A DNA stretch of 64,000 nt from Nitrospinaceae bacterium. Lineage in GTDB: Bacteria; Nitrospinota; Nitrospinia; Nitrospinales; Nitrospinaceae. Positions 34,300 through 44,043 of this stretch are shown here, one piece after another. Position 1 is the stretch's first letter; the number at the start of each line of letters is the position of its first letter. Position numbers and translations under genes: made by a program. The stretch covers positions 29,033 to 93,032 of the forward strand of contig JANQEK010000014.1 of NCBI GenBank assembly GCA_028278405.1. The letters are read 5' to 3'. The notes beneath the pieces are model-generated. The model searched no databases and was not told where the DNA came from. It was given only the letters and a program-made list of their open reading frames with translations.

Positions 34300-36549
34300 T
34301 TAGTGGAGGCGTATTCCGTATCCGCTGGAAAAAGGGAGGCCGTGATTAGGGTTGAGTGGATCCAGCGAGACAAGCTTTTTGGGACCATCGATACCATCCT
34401 TAATGATCAGTCTATCCTCTTCGATTTGTATGAGTCGATAGGTAGGAAAACCATAGCCTTTGTGCATCCCGACAAAACCCTTGTCCCCAAAATAAAGACA
34501 TTGTGCCTGCGCACGATCCTGCATCCGGAACAGATTGTGGTCGATGGGATTGGGTTCCAGTTGATCGACGTAGGGAGCGAAATGAGCCTTGACAGAACGG
34601 TAAGCGTTTCTAATCTCGGGCGATGGAGTATAGAGATAGGAACCGGGATCGGTGATACGGTCAATGCCGTCAATTTGAAGCTCTATGGAAAGAGCATCGT
34701 TATGAGCGTGACCTCCACTACTGCTTTTCCCTATGAGGCCGCAGCGAATCGACAAAAACAATTTGGGTGAAACCATGAGGTACAATCCGAAATCAGGAAA
34801 ACAAATATATTTTAAGCCGGACTTTAAATTATGCTCATGGGCGAAAATTTCGTAGGTGTTGCATTGTTCAGGTGGAAGCTCGTCCAGTTTTTGCTGTCCT
34901 TCGTCCCATGCAGAGTGAGTATTGGTGTTGGGATGGAAAGTCGAAGTTTTTGGGTTGAAAGATGAAAGAGTCATCCCGCCGGCAAGATCACGAACGATCT
35001 GTGCTTCAAAATCGGCCGTTTCTGAAGAATCAGTCAGTTTTCCAAACAAAGCGTCAATTGTCCGAGTCAGATGGCTATGATTCAGGTGATCTTCAACCCA
35101 GTAGGCCGGTATGGATTCCGATCCGGTATAGTTACGTAGATTTTGATACAAGACTTGAATTTCATTTAGTTCAGCTTTGAAAAGCGCCGGGTGAAGTTTT
35201 AAAAATCTTCCGCTGTCATTATCGCCGATTTGCGTGACCTGTCCATTGGGTTTTATGATTGCTCGGGTAAAATCAGCTATTTTCTCTAGCTTTTCGAAAT
35301 GGGTCGGTGGAAGGGGGCATGTTTGGCCCAAGCCCGGAATCTGAAAAAAGGGCAGAGGCGCTTTTCGAAGTTTCAGTCCAGGAAGTAGTGAAATCGAACG
35401 GTAATCTTTAAGGGCCTCCCGCCTGTGGTCCGGAAGCCCTAAAATAAGAGCCGTTCCATAGACCATCATTTCTGCGGAAAGCCGGTGATAGCAGGTAGAG
35501 TTTTCTACATTGGAGCCATCGGGATGAAACTGCTCGTCCATAATGCCAATGAGTTCCTGGACGGAAAAAGCCAGCCAGGAATCGGTTTTAGAGGATCGCG
35601 GCAGGTAAGCCGAGGCAAATAGGAGACCCACGATATTTGCCAGATAATGATTGCTTCTTACAACCGGATTCCATTCCAGGTTTTCGATGATGTGTAATCC
35701 GTGATCGTAAATGGAATTACGGAAAGCCAGCTCAAATTTCGGATCGAAAGAGACCCCCTGAACCTTGAATAGATCGAAAGCCACCAGCCAGTTGGTCACA
35801 CGAATTCCAACATCCATCGGGCAACTCCAGTTGACCCCGAACCGTGGAGGGTTGGTGGCGACGAAGTCAAGGACTTCATTTCTGAATTCGTTGAAATAAG
35901 TTTCGGGAGAGCTCGCTTCTTTTTCTCCTTGAGAGGTCAGGCCGTAAGCCCATGCCAGTTGCGGAAGGTGTTGCATGCGTGACAATTCCCAGGGAACTTT
36001 GATGTCGACTCCAGGCAAAGGGGAGGGAGAGCAAGATGAAGAGGGTTTTTTCTCCTGCCATCGATAGCCTGACTTGAAATCGAGTTGCCAATCGATAGGA
36101 ATGTAATCTTGCGAAATCATCCTCCAGATTTTTTTGGAATATGTTTTATTTGAAGAGTTGATCGTGCGATTCAGCCATGCTCCCTGAGAGTCTATGGTTT
36201 GGTCCGGGTTCATGGAATATCGATAACCTTCCAGACCCGGACAGTCCAGACCGTGTCGCACCTGGAGCCATCCTGAGCCCAGGAGATCAAAGGTATGATT
36301 CAAGTACAGTTCGGCGATAGACAAGATTTTCTCTGATTCTTCTGCCGGAAAATCGAGAGGTATTTTTGTGAAATAAGCATCAAGCGGTGTGGTGGTTTGT
36401 GAGAAGTTTTGAGTATAGGTAGGACGGAAAAAATCCAGTTTTTGAACAACGCTTGATTGCCATAGCTGTTGAATCAAGCGCACGCATTTTTGCAAAATGA
36501 CTTGGGGAGATTGGGAGAGAGTTGATTTAATGATTTTTTTCAATCGCAA
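34300..36549 (-). CDS. Heparinase II/III-like polysaccharide lyase family protein
   Basis: About 749 residues. The N-terminal helical toroid (about 60-430) is typical of alginate/heparin lyases. The C-terminal beta domain has the family box G-G-H-A-H-N-D-A-L-S-I-E-L followed by D-P-G-S-Y-L-Y and R-N-A-Y-R-S-V-K-A-H-F. Usual members read A-H-N-T at the last site. There is no signal peptide, as in many members in surface-polysaccharide loci. Proposed role: trimming or modifying uronic-acid polysaccharide. The TTG at 36549 lies 8 nt from AAGGAG and is preferred over TTG 36555, which would be too close. The gene adjoins the glycosyltransferase. Confidence 0.88.
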   Translation of the reverse strand: MRLKKIIKSTLSQSPQVILQKCVRLIQQLWQSSVVQKLDFFRPTYTQNFSQTTTPLDAYFTKIPLDFPAEESEKILSIAELYLNHTFDLLGSGWLQVRHGLDCPGLEGYRYSMNPDQTIDSQGAWLNRTINSSNKTYSKKIWRMISQDYIPIDWQLDFKSGYRWQEKKPSSSCSPSPLPGVDIKVPWELSRMQHLPQLAWAYGLTSQGEKEASSPETYFNEFRNEVLDFVATNPPRFGVNWSCPMDVGIRVTNWLVAFDLFKVQGVSFDPKFELAFRNSIYDHGLHIIENLEWNPVVRSNHYLANIVGLLFASAYLPRSSKTDSWLAFSVQELIGIMDEQFHPDGSNVENSTCYHRLSAEMMVYGTALILGLPDHRREALKDYRSISLLPGLKLRKAPLPFFQIPGLGQTCPLPPTHFEKLEKIADFTRAIIKPNGQVTQIGDNDSGRFLKLHPALFKAELNEIQVLYQNLRNYTGSESIPAYWVEDHLNHSHLTRTIDALFGKLTDSSETADFEAQIVRDLAGGMTLSSFNPKTSTFHPNTNTHSAWDEGQQKLDELPPEQCNTYEIFAHEHNLKSGLKYICFPDFGLYLMVSPKLFLSIRCGLIGKSSSGGHAHNDALSIELQIDGIDRITDPGSYLYTPSPEIRNAYRSVKAHFAPYVDQLEPNPIDHNLFRMQDRAQAQCLYFGDKGFVGMHKGYGFPTYRLIQIEEDRLIIKDGIDGPKKLVSLDPLNPNHGLPFSSGYGIRLH

Positions 36550-38144
36550 GGACAACGCTCCTTGAGTTTCTCGATTATTTTTCGAGTGTGTTCCTTCCAG
36601 GTATATTTGGCTACAACTTCTTCTCGTGCTGCTTTGCCAAAACGTTGACTCATGTCTGGATTGTCAATCATGGCCTTCAGGCCGATCATCAAAGATTCCG
36701 AGTCACCGGGTTTCACCATCCAGGCAGTATGATCGTGTTTGAGAATTTCTCCGATTTGCTCGAGGTCAGAAGCGATAATACCTTTGCCCATGGCCATGTA
36801 TTCAAATAATTTGGTGGGCGATCCAAAAAACGGAGTTCCATCAGAATTGGGGATATGGGGCAAGACCAGAAGGTCGCAAGCGGACAAATGTGCCGGTCCT
36901 TGCTCCTGGGGAACAATTCCGGTAAGGATGCTTTCCTTGATCACCCCATACGTTGCCAGCTCCTGTTGAACTTGTGCTCTGGTTGGTCCGTCTCCTATCA
37001 TCAGCAAACGGATTCGGTCCCTGTACTGAGGATGCTTTTGGATGAGTAAACCGAAAGCCTGAGCTAGAACTTCGGCGCCGTGCCATTTTCCAAAGGTTCC
37101 GATAAACCCAATTACTATTTTATTATTAAGGTCATATTTACGACGGATATGTGATCCGTCCACTTCGGGCGAATATGTTTCAGGGTTTACCCCGTTGGGA
37201 TTGACCAGAATTTTGTCGGAGTCCACGCCGCGTTCCATTAGATGTTCCTTTAGAGGTTGGCTGACCACGACCACAACATCGGCGGCCTTTGAATTTAAAA
37301 TTTCAATTTTATCGATCAGGGATTCGTACTTAAAATTTTTAGACCAATTCTGTCCCACCCATGCTTCGGGGCCATTGTATTCTATGATCAGGGGTATGCG
37401 AAAATGGCGTGCGAGTACAACGCCCACATAATTGTATACAGAATACCTTTGGTAAATAAAAGAAAACCGAAAACCTGCATATTTGCTTTTGGATTGTTTG
37501 AGAATCTGCTCGTTGGTTTCCAGAAGAAGAATGTCGGTAAAATTTCTATTCCGGTCGTCTGATTCTACTTCATGAATTGAATTTGCTGCGAGATCAGGTA
37601 CATGGACGGTCGTGAAGACCACGGGTGCGGATGCGAAGTGGTACAAGTTGTTGACAATTCCTGCAGTATGAGTGATTGAGCCTCCGGCGAGAAACTTTTG
37701 CGTGAGGTCCGTGCGTAGATACAAGGGTGGATATTCGAGTCTCAAAACCTTGGGTTCGTCTGTTGATATAGCGGACTCCAAGCCTTGTATTGTTCTTTGG
37801 TGATGCCGGAGTCTGAACGGCACTCGAATAAAATCGCTTATAAAATTGAAAAATAATCTGCATAAAGTTACCCAGGTAATGGGTTGTATTATTTCGTAGG
37901 CATCTTTGATGAAGCATTTTCCACGGCTCAGCAGTCGCAGAGCTAATGCGCAGAGGAATGGTCGGTTCAAGAGATGGCATCGTGATACGAGAAGAGAGGC
38001 TTCCCTGTATTTGAATAAGCGGGACCAGATTTTACCCGAACGGATCCATTGGCCGAGTTCTCCGGTTGTAATGACAGTAGATTCCGAATCGGCATCGGGT
38101 TTCATGTGAATGGATTCGAGCACCATCAAATTCTTGCTTTTCAT
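36540..38144 (-). CDS. GT4-type glycosyltransferase, long form
   Basis: 534 residues. The C-terminal GT-B half has G-F-I-G-T-F-G-K-W-H-G, then L-L-M-I-G-D-G-P-T and the E-x7-E-type S-P-T-K-L-F-E-Y-M-A-M-G-K-G-I-I-A motif that binds the nucleotide sugar. The N-terminal 130 residues precede the usual acceptor domain and are not recognised. Likely adds a sugar to a lipid-linked surface polysaccharide on the cytoplasmic side. Start overlaps the flippase stop by 4 bp; stop overlaps the lyase start region. Confidence 0.9.
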   Translation of the reverse strand: MKSKNLMVLESIHMKPDADSESTVITTGELGQWIRSGKIWSRLFKYREASLLVSRCHLLNRPFLCALALRLLSRGKCFIKDAYEIIQPITWVTLCRLFFNFISDFIRVPFRLRHHQRTIQGLESAISTDEPKVLRLEYPPLYLRTDLTQKFLAGGSITHTAGIVNNLYHFASAPVVFTTVHVPDLAANSIHEVESDDRNRNFTDILLLETNEQILKQSKSKYAGFRFSFIYQRYSVYNYVGVVLARHFRIPLIIEYNGPEAWVGQNWSKNFKYESLIDKIEILNSKAADVVVVVSQPLKEHLMERGVDSDKILVNPNGVNPETYSPEVDGSHIRRKYDLNNKIVIGFIGTFGKWHGAEVLAQAFGLLIQKHPQYRDRIRLLMIGDGPTRAQVQQELATYGVIKESILTGIVPQEQGPAHLSACDLLVLPHIPNSDGTPFFGSPTKLFEYMAMGKGIIASDLEQIGEILKHDHTAWMVKPGDSESLMIGLKAMIDNPDMSQRFGKAAREEVVAKYTWKEHTRKIIEKLKERCPCD

Positions 38145-39481
38145 GCGTCCGGTACTTTGTTTGAAATGAGATATTTATATGAATAAAACATATTAAAAAG
38201 GGCAAGCATTCCGAATGAAATAGTTGTTGCCCAGGCGGCACCCACCATGCCAAATCGTTCGATCATGATCAGGTTTAAAATAATATTCGAAACAACCAGG
38301 CAAAACGAAAATGGAATAGATGTCCAGGGGATATGGATTGAAACAACAAAATTGTTAAAGATTAAGTTTAATGTGAGAACATATTTGCAGACAATAAGGA
38401 TAAGAAACGGAAGCAACGATGGCAAAAACGGACTTCCAAACAGGATTTCGATCGCTGGTTCAGCGAATAAAGCGGCAAGACCGCAGATGACAAGCATGAT
38501 TCCTGCCAGCCAGAATCCTGTTTGTCGGGCGATCTTCCATTTTTCTATGGTCGTCTTTGTAGCGCATAATTTTGGGAAGAGAATGATTGCGACGATCTCC
38601 GGTAAAATAAAAACCAATTCGGCCAGATTGATCGCGATATCATAGTATCCCGCTTCTTTGGTTCCCAGCATATTGTTGATCATTAATAAATCTATCTTGA
38701 GAAGAAAAAAGCTGAACAAGGATCCAAAATAGGATTTGACTCCGTAGCGCATGCTTTTTCGAAACAAGTTGACAGAACATGATACGGCATGGTTTATCTT
38801 TGCGCTGAGACTGAAATAGGACCAGGCAAATCTGACAAAAAGCGCAAGCAATGTCCCGCCAAAAACAACTTCAGGGGTGACTTGATTGGAAAGTATGATG
38901 ACTCCCAAAAGACCGAAGTAAAATAATTTTGTGGCCAATTCAATTCTGTTATAGGTTCGGACATTGTCCACCCCTAAAAGCAAACTCTGGAACAACAAAT
39001 AGGCCAGACCCAAAGGAGTCCAAGCCAAGGCCATCAGCAAAAGAGTTCCATGAATGGGAGCGAGTGATGGATAAATCCAGAAAAACAAACCCGCCAATAA
39101 TGAAATAATGGTTCCCAACGTAAAACTTACAATCAAGCTGTTTCCCAGTAAGGCGCTCAGAAGGTTTGTGTCGCGCGCGACATAGTAGGTATTGGCGCCA
39201 TGTAATCCAAGATTAGTGAGTTGAACGCCGAGGACACCGATGGTTACCGCCATGGCAAACATCCCGCGTCCTTCCGGTCCGAGAGTCCGTGCGATGAGCA
39301 CGCTTGTGACAAATCCGAAACCAATGATTAGAACCCGAGTGGAAAGGGTGTTCAGTATTTTGCCAACGAATTCCGAATCTTTGGCGCGATCCATAAGTGC
39401 CTGCAGCGAGAATGGCGATCGAGCGTTTTCAGATTTGGCGTGCGACTTGTCGGAAGGGGGCATGCGGGTGTCGTTAATCAA
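38141..39481 (-). CDS. Polysaccharide flippase, Wzx/MOP superfamily
   Basis: 446 residues with about 12-14 membrane helices. The N-terminal F-V-T-S-V-L-I-A-R-T-L-G-P-E-G-R-G-M-F-A pattern is the usual Wzx/RfbX signature. Expected to flip lipid-linked repeat units across the inner membrane. The start is a TTG at 39481, with an ATG 18 bp later as alternative. First gene of the flippase-GT4-lyase run on the minus strand. Confidence 0.9.
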   Translation of the reverse strand: MINDTRMPPSDKSHAKSENARSPFSLQALMDRAKDSEFVGKILNTLSTRVLIIGFGFVTSVLIARTLGPEGRGMFAMAVTIGVLGVQLTNLGLHGANTYYVARDTNLLSALLGNSLIVSFTLGTIISLLAGLFFWIYPSLAPIHGTLLLMALAWTPLGLAYLLFQSLLLGVDNVRTYNRIELATKLFYFGLLGVIILSNQVTPEVVFGGTLLALFVRFAWSYFSLSAKINHAVSCSVNLFRKSMRYGVKSYFGSLFSFFLLKIDLLMINNMLGTKEAGYYDIAINLAELVFILPEIVAIILFPKLCATKTTIEKWKIARQTGFWLAGIMLVICGLAALFAEPAIEILFGSPFLPSLLPFLILIVCKYVLTLNLIFNNFVVSIHIPWTSIPFSFCLVVSNIILNLIMIERFGMVGAAWATTISFGMLALFNMFYSYKYLISNKVPDA

Positions 39482-39624
39482 GACAGGATATTATTTAATA
39501 GATACTGGCAACCCCTCCAAAACAGGTTGCTCAGCGTATATAAATATTTTAAAGGCAAACGGATAGAATGGTAAGGGGAATATTTTCTTTTGGCTGGATA
39601 ATTTGTCTCGAAGACGGCATCAGA

Positions 39625-39713
39625 TTTTATTCTATAGTGGCTTATTCAAAGGTACCCATAAACCCTGGATTGAATACCTCTAACCAATTAAAAGAAAATC
39701 CACTATAATAAAA
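39625..39713. repeat. Imperfect inverted repeat in the divergent intergenic region
   Basis: Arm TTTTATTCTATAGTGG (39625-39640) and arm CCACTATAATAAAA (39700-39713) are complementary except for two bases missing from the right arm. The 59-bp spacer has no obvious structure. The 89-bp unit lies in the 278-bp gap between the flippase and a rightward membrane-protein gene. A short MITE-like element or a regulatory fold would both fit. No target-site duplication is evident. Confidence 0.45.
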
Positions 39714-39759
39714 CTGTGATTGATAAAAACTTTCCACCAGTTTCCTCTTTCCTCATCTA

Positions 39760-41268
39760 ATGACCGATCCAGCTAGCCGGGAGATAAAATGGTTTAAAGG
39801 TGTCTTTTTCTTAGCAATTATTATCCTGCCTAATTTATTTCCTCTATGTCAGTTGTTTTTCACAAAAGGTTATCTTTATTATCAAAATGCCTTTGACGAA
39901 TACAGCTATTTGTCTTTCGAAGCCGCCTCCCTGGAGACTGGGTTATTAAGGTTTTCCAGATATCTGATCAGGTGGTTTCATGAGATCGGTTTTTCCTCTG
40001 GATACATTAACTTTGTGTTCGATCTGGTTTGTCCAGGTGTAATAGCCTATTTTATTTTTAAGATTTTTTCTCTTCTGGAATTTGATCATAGCAAGTCACT
40101 CCTGGCGGCAGGACTGATCATAATACTTCCCGTTTTGATGGGTGGCTCCAATCCTGTTTATTCCAAACTATTTTACTCGACCGTTTCATCCGGGTGGGTG
40201 TACTGGCTGGTGCTTCCGGAGGCGTATTATCCTCCATTTTACAGAACTCCGGAGCCCCAACTTTCTTATCTCTTGATGGTTTTCGTGGTTTACCTTTCCG
40301 TTAAACGCAAAAGTTTTGTCCCCCTATATTTTGCTGCTCCGTTTTTATATGGGTTTTTGAGAGTGCCCTACCTGTTTATCGTGTTTTCCTGTCATTTGTC
40401 AGAGATCAATAAAAAGCATAACTTCGTTCAAATGAAATATGCCAGTTGGCTCATTGGTTTGATCTCCTATGTACTCGTATCTGCAATGGTCGGGTTGTAT
40501 TACGAGTTTTCACTAAAAGATGTTTTGAAAGCGGATTTTCTGCCCGCAACCAGACTCCCTCTGTTTTCTGGAACTTTTGGGTTGAGCCTGTTGGTTTGGA
40601 AACTTTTGCCTCGTTCTTCCAGGTGGAAGAGCTCGGAGTTTATCGGTTTCGTTGTGGCGGCTCCCTTAGCGGCAGCGAATACTCAGGCTATTTCCGGTTT
40701 TATATCTCAACCCATCAATTTTGAGCAAAGTTTTGGAGTTGTCTGTTTGTCTTTTTTGGTGACAATTTTTATTCTTTCCCTCAAGAAGCAAAAATGGATG
40801 GTCCCGGCTTTGAGTAGTTTAGTGGTTTTATTGTCGCTTGCTTATTCGATTCAAATTTTCCGTGTAAATTCGAATCCGATTCAACTGGAAGAGCCCCCTC
40901 AGAAATTGATTGAAGCGTTACACGAGGATCCGTTCAATGTGGTTTTTGAGGATACTACGCTGGGATCGATGATGAGCATGTTATTGCCACGACAATCCTT
41001 TACGGCCCTGGCTATTTCTCAAAGTTACAGCTTTGGGGCTCCCAGATATTTTGAAAAATATCTTTGCCTGAAAGAAAAAATTAAACAGGATCCTGGTAAA
41101 TTCGATAAGTACAAATCCGCTCTAATGAATCTGGACAAGGGGTACGCGCACCTTCACTCAGATTTCATATTTATGCATCTCAATCGTCGCAAGGATTTCC
41201 CAATTTATTTTGATGTTAATAAAAAACCGGAAAATTGTGATTCCGGAAAATTGTATTTTTATCCCTGA
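39760..41268 (+). CDS. Unknown polytopic membrane protein in the polysaccharide locus
   Basis: 502 residues; not recognised. About ten hydrophobic helices occupy residues 12-370. A loop has A-Y-Y-P-P-F-Y-R-T-P-E-P-Q-L-S-Y, a pattern resembling the catalytic outer loop of GT-C type enzymes but without a clear D-D/D-E motif. The C-terminal 120 residues are soluble-looking and end K-P-E-N-C-D-S-G-K-L-Y-F. The gene is noticeably A+T-richer than its neighbours and the only rightward gene between 32 and 50 kb, which hints at separate acquisition. Polymerase or GT-C roles are guesses. Confidence 0.75.
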   Translation: MTDPASREIKWFKGVFFLAIIILPNLFPLCQLFFTKGYLYYQNAFDEYSYLSFEAASLETGLLRFSRYLIRWFHEIGFSSGYINFVFDLVCPGVIAYFIFKIFSLLEFDHSKSLLAAGLIIILPVLMGGSNPVYSKLFYSTVSSGWVYWLVLPEAYYPPFYRTPEPQLSYLLMVFVVYLSVKRKSFVPLYFAAPFLYGFLRVPYLFIVFSCHLSEINKKHNFVQMKYASWLIGLISYVLVSAMVGLYYEFSLKDVLKADFLPATRLPLFSGTFGLSLLVWKLLPRSSRWKSSEFIGFVVAAPLAAANTQAISGFISQPINFEQSFGVVCLSFLVTIFILSLKKQKWMVPALSSLVVLLSLAYSIQIFRVNSNPIQLEEPPQKLIEALHEDPFNVVFEDTTLGSMMSMLLPRQSFTALAISQSYSFGAPRYFEKYLCLKEKIKQDPGKFDKYKSALMNLDKGYAHLHSDFIFMHLNRRKDFPIYFDVNKKPENCDSGKLYFYP

Positions 41269-41328
41269 GGCAAAGGATCGTTTAAAGGAGAGTTGTCTCT
41301 GGCTGGTGGTCAGGTGAAGACAGCCCTT

Positions 41329-42090
41329 TTATTTCCGGGCATTCAGGGCGATAAAAAATCCCCACGAGGAAGGAATCAATCTCCTGACGAAGTTTGGAAA
41401 ACGTTTTAATTCGTACGGAATGGTAATGGGCTTGCCCTCAAAACTATTGAAAGATGAAAACAACTCCTGCAATTCGGGAACGGTATAGGCCTTGGTTCCT
41501 ATGCTTTCCACATGATTCCAGATAACATCGGCAAAGCTTTTCCAGGGTTTGCCTTTGAGTAGAGCATAACTGACCCACATTTTGATGGATTGGAGGGAGT
41601 ATCTGCCATACATCATTCCGATGAAAGTTCCTCCCGTTCTCAGAACGCGATGTATTTCAGAAATGATCTTTTGCGGATTTTCCGAATGATGAATCACTCC
41701 CCAGGAATAAACCAAATCAAACGAGTTGTCCTCAAATGGAAGGGTTTCGGCGTCAACTCTCTGTAATTGGGAACTCAATCCGTGGACTTCGAGACCGCGC
41801 CGAGTGGTTTCAATAGCTTCGTCGGTCAGGTCCACTCCATGACAATTGAGTCCCGCCCGTGCCCACTGCAAGTGGTCGATTCCGGCGCCCACTCCGACTT
41901 CAAGCATTTTTTTGCCATGGTGGCGGGTGAACTGGGCCACGGAATGAATGAAGGGTTCGAATTGATAGCGATGGCTTTCTACCTGCTCAAACCATTCCTT
42001 GGAAAACTTTTCAAGTTTGCCAACGACCACAGGTTCGGTGCCACAGGCTTCCCGCTCCCAGTAAGATCTCACTTCATCGTTTAAAGCCAT
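41329..42090 (-). CDS. Class I SAM-dependent methyltransferase
   Basis: 253 residues. Motif I M-L-E-V-G-V-G-A-G-I-D, motif II acidic residue in G-V-D-L-T, then F-D-L-V-Y-S-W-G-V-I-H-H-S-E-N and R-V-L-R-T-G-G-T-F-I. This is the Methyltransf_11/25 fold. The neighbouring asparagine synthetase and transferases suggest a surface-sugar or small metabolite substrate; none can be named. Gap to the asnB-like gene is about 54 bp. Confidence 0.9.
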   Translation of the reverse strand: MALNDEVRSYWEREACGTEPVVVGKLEKFSKEWFEQVESHRYQFEPFIHSVAQFTRHHGKKMLEVGVGAGIDHLQWARAGLNCHGVDLTDEAIETTRRGLEVHGLSSQLQRVDAETLPFEDNSFDLVYSWGVIHHSENPQKIISEIHRVLRTGGTFIGMMYGRYSLQSIKMWVSYALLKGKPWKSFADVIWNHVESIGTKAYTVPELQELFSSFNSFEGKPITIPYELKRFPNFVRRLIPSSWGFFIALNARK

Positions 42091-42144
42091 TCCTGTGCTC
42101 CCAGGTCATTTTTTCGGTCGAATAACAGTATAAAGGAGACGGTT

Positions 42145-44043
42145 TTATTTGAAATGTTTTTTCCACCAAAGAGCCAGGTTGAACAAGTACCAGACTAGAG
42201 GACTTTGTCTTTTCTCGATCAATCGTTGGACCTCAGCGTATTGAATGAAATTGGTTTCATCGCAGAACAATTTCAATTCCTTTTGGATTTGCTTTCCGAG
42301 CCGGTCCAAAAACCATTCGTGAATGGGGACGCCGAATCCCTGCTTCTTGCGGTCGATCAACTCATCGGGTATCAGGCCACGAACCGACTTTTTCAGGATA
42401 TGTTTCAAAGTACCGTTTCGGGTTTTTACCGCTTCGGGGACACTCATTGCCAGTTCGACAAACTTGTGGTCCAAAAAGGGCACCCGGCCTTCCAGACTGA
42501 CACCCATACTCATTTTATCCACCCTCATCAGTAGCAACTCCGGGAGACGCATATTGAGATCGAGATAACTCATCCATTGCAGTGGTTTTTGCTCCCATGC
42601 TTTTTGGCGAAAGCGCTCATGAATTGGTTTGATTGCTTCCCAGGAAGATAAGCCGTTCAATCGCTTTTTAAGGGAGGTAGAAAGGAGATTCCTTTTTTGC
42701 GCTTCCGTAAATGCCTCAGCACCTCCCCAGAACACAGGCAGGTCATGGGCTCCTCTGCGAAGCCATTCATAGTAGAGGGTGTTCTTCTTTCCCAACGTGC
42801 GGAGTCCTGCAAGGCCTAATTTTTTGAGAGGAGAGGGAACCGGCCAGGCGTTTTTGTATTGCAGTTCCAACATCAGCTTCCAGTGGGAATATCCCCAGAA
42901 CAACTCGTCTGCTCCTTCTCCCACTTGGCAGACAGTGACCCCGTTCTCGCGCGCCAGTTTGGAAACGTAATACACGGGAACGCACACAGGATCGGCAATC
43001 GGTTCGTCCTGCAGGTGAATCATTTGCGGCAAAAAATCGATCAGATCGTCCAGGGTGAGCAAACGGTCATGGTAATCAGCTCCCACTTCCCGGGCCATCC
43101 GCTGGGCAAAGTGAGTTTCGCTTTGATAGCTTTCATACTCTCCCCGATAGCCGATTGAAAAAGTGCGTATCGGTTCAGATTCGCCTTCAGAAAACAAAGC
43201 CGCATTGGTGCTGGAATCAATTCCGCCGGAAAGAAATACACCGACCGGAACATCGCTTACTTTTCGCAGTTGCACCGCTGTCCGTAATTCACTCAACAGG
43301 CGTTCGCTGATTTCCTCCTCAGACGCATTTGTGAGAGGTTGTGTGTGATCCAGTACATCCCAATACCTGTGTTCCTGAACCGTTCCATCAGTTGTTGCCC
43401 GCAGCCATGTGCCGGGCGCCAGTTTGTGTATGCCGTCGAAAAGGGTTTGCGGGCCGGGTGTGGTCAGGAATGAAAGGTAATGATAGAGCGCCTCTTCGCT
43501 CATTGCGCGCGGTTGATCGGGATCTTTTAATAACGCCTTGATCTCCGAAGCAAAGGTGAGACGGCCATGATGAATACTGTAATACAACGGCTTAATGCCG
43601 ACGCGATCCCGGACCAGGTACAATTCCTTTTTCCGGTTATCCCACAGACCGAAGGCAAACATACCTCGGAATTTTTGAAGGGCATCAATGCCCCACCGCT
43701 CATAAGCATGGAGGATAACCTCTGTGTCGGAGTGATCGGTTTTCCATTGGGTAAAGCCTTCCCTGACAAGTTCAGAGCGAATTTCTGCGTGATTGTAAAT
43801 TTCACCGTTGAAAGTAAGCCACAGCGACCGATCCGCATTGCACATGGGCTGTGCCGCAGCATCCGACAAGTCAATGATGGACAGACGCCTGTGTCCGAAA
43901 CCGACCTTTTCGTCGTCAGAAATCCATGTACCACAACCATCGGGACCCCGATGGGTCATGGTTTCTCTCATTTCCTCGATATAGCTGTTTGTGATTTTAA
44001 AGGAGCTATTCCCGAAAGTGACCGCTCCGACTATTCCACACAT
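42145..44043 (-). CDS. asnB: Asparagine synthetase B family amidotransferase
   Basis: 632 residues, full length. Cys2 of M-C-G-I-V-G is the glutaminase nucleophile; H-R-G-P-D-G and L-T-F-N-G-E-I-Y-N-H complete the class II GATase. The synthetase domain has PP-loop F-L-S-G-G-I-D-S-S. Makes asparagine from aspartate, or in polysaccharide loci amidates sugar uronic acids. The start codon shares one base with the stop of the upstream membrane-protein gene, so translation is coupled. The second role is inferred from context. Confidence 0.92.
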   Translation of the reverse strand: MCGIVGAVTFGNSSFKITNSYIEEMRETMTHRGPDGCGTWISDDEKVGFGHRRLSIIDLSDAAAQPMCNADRSLWLTFNGEIYNHAEIRSELVREGFTQWKTDHSDTEVILHAYERWGIDALQKFRGMFAFGLWDNRKKELYLVRDRVGIKPLYYSIHHGRLTFASEIKALLKDPDQPRAMSEEALYHYLSFLTTPGPQTLFDGIHKLAPGTWLRATTDGTVQEHRYWDVLDHTQPLTNASEEEISERLLSELRTAVQLRKVSDVPVGVFLSGGIDSSTNAALFSEGESEPIRTFSIGYRGEYESYQSETHFAQRMAREVGADYHDRLLTLDDLIDFLPQMIHLQDEPIADPVCVPVYYVSKLARENGVTVCQVGEGADELFWGYSHWKLMLELQYKNAWPVPSPLKKLGLAGLRTLGKKNTLYYEWLRRGAHDLPVFWGGAEAFTEAQKRNLLSTSLKKRLNGLSSWEAIKPIHERFRQKAWEQKPLQWMSYLDLNMRLPELLLMRVDKMSMGVSLEGRVPFLDHKFVELAMSVPEAVKTRNGTLKHILKKSVRGLIPDELIDRKKQGFGVPIHEWFLDRLGKQIQKELKLFCDETNFIQYAEVQRLIEKRQSPLVWYLFNLALWWKKHFK

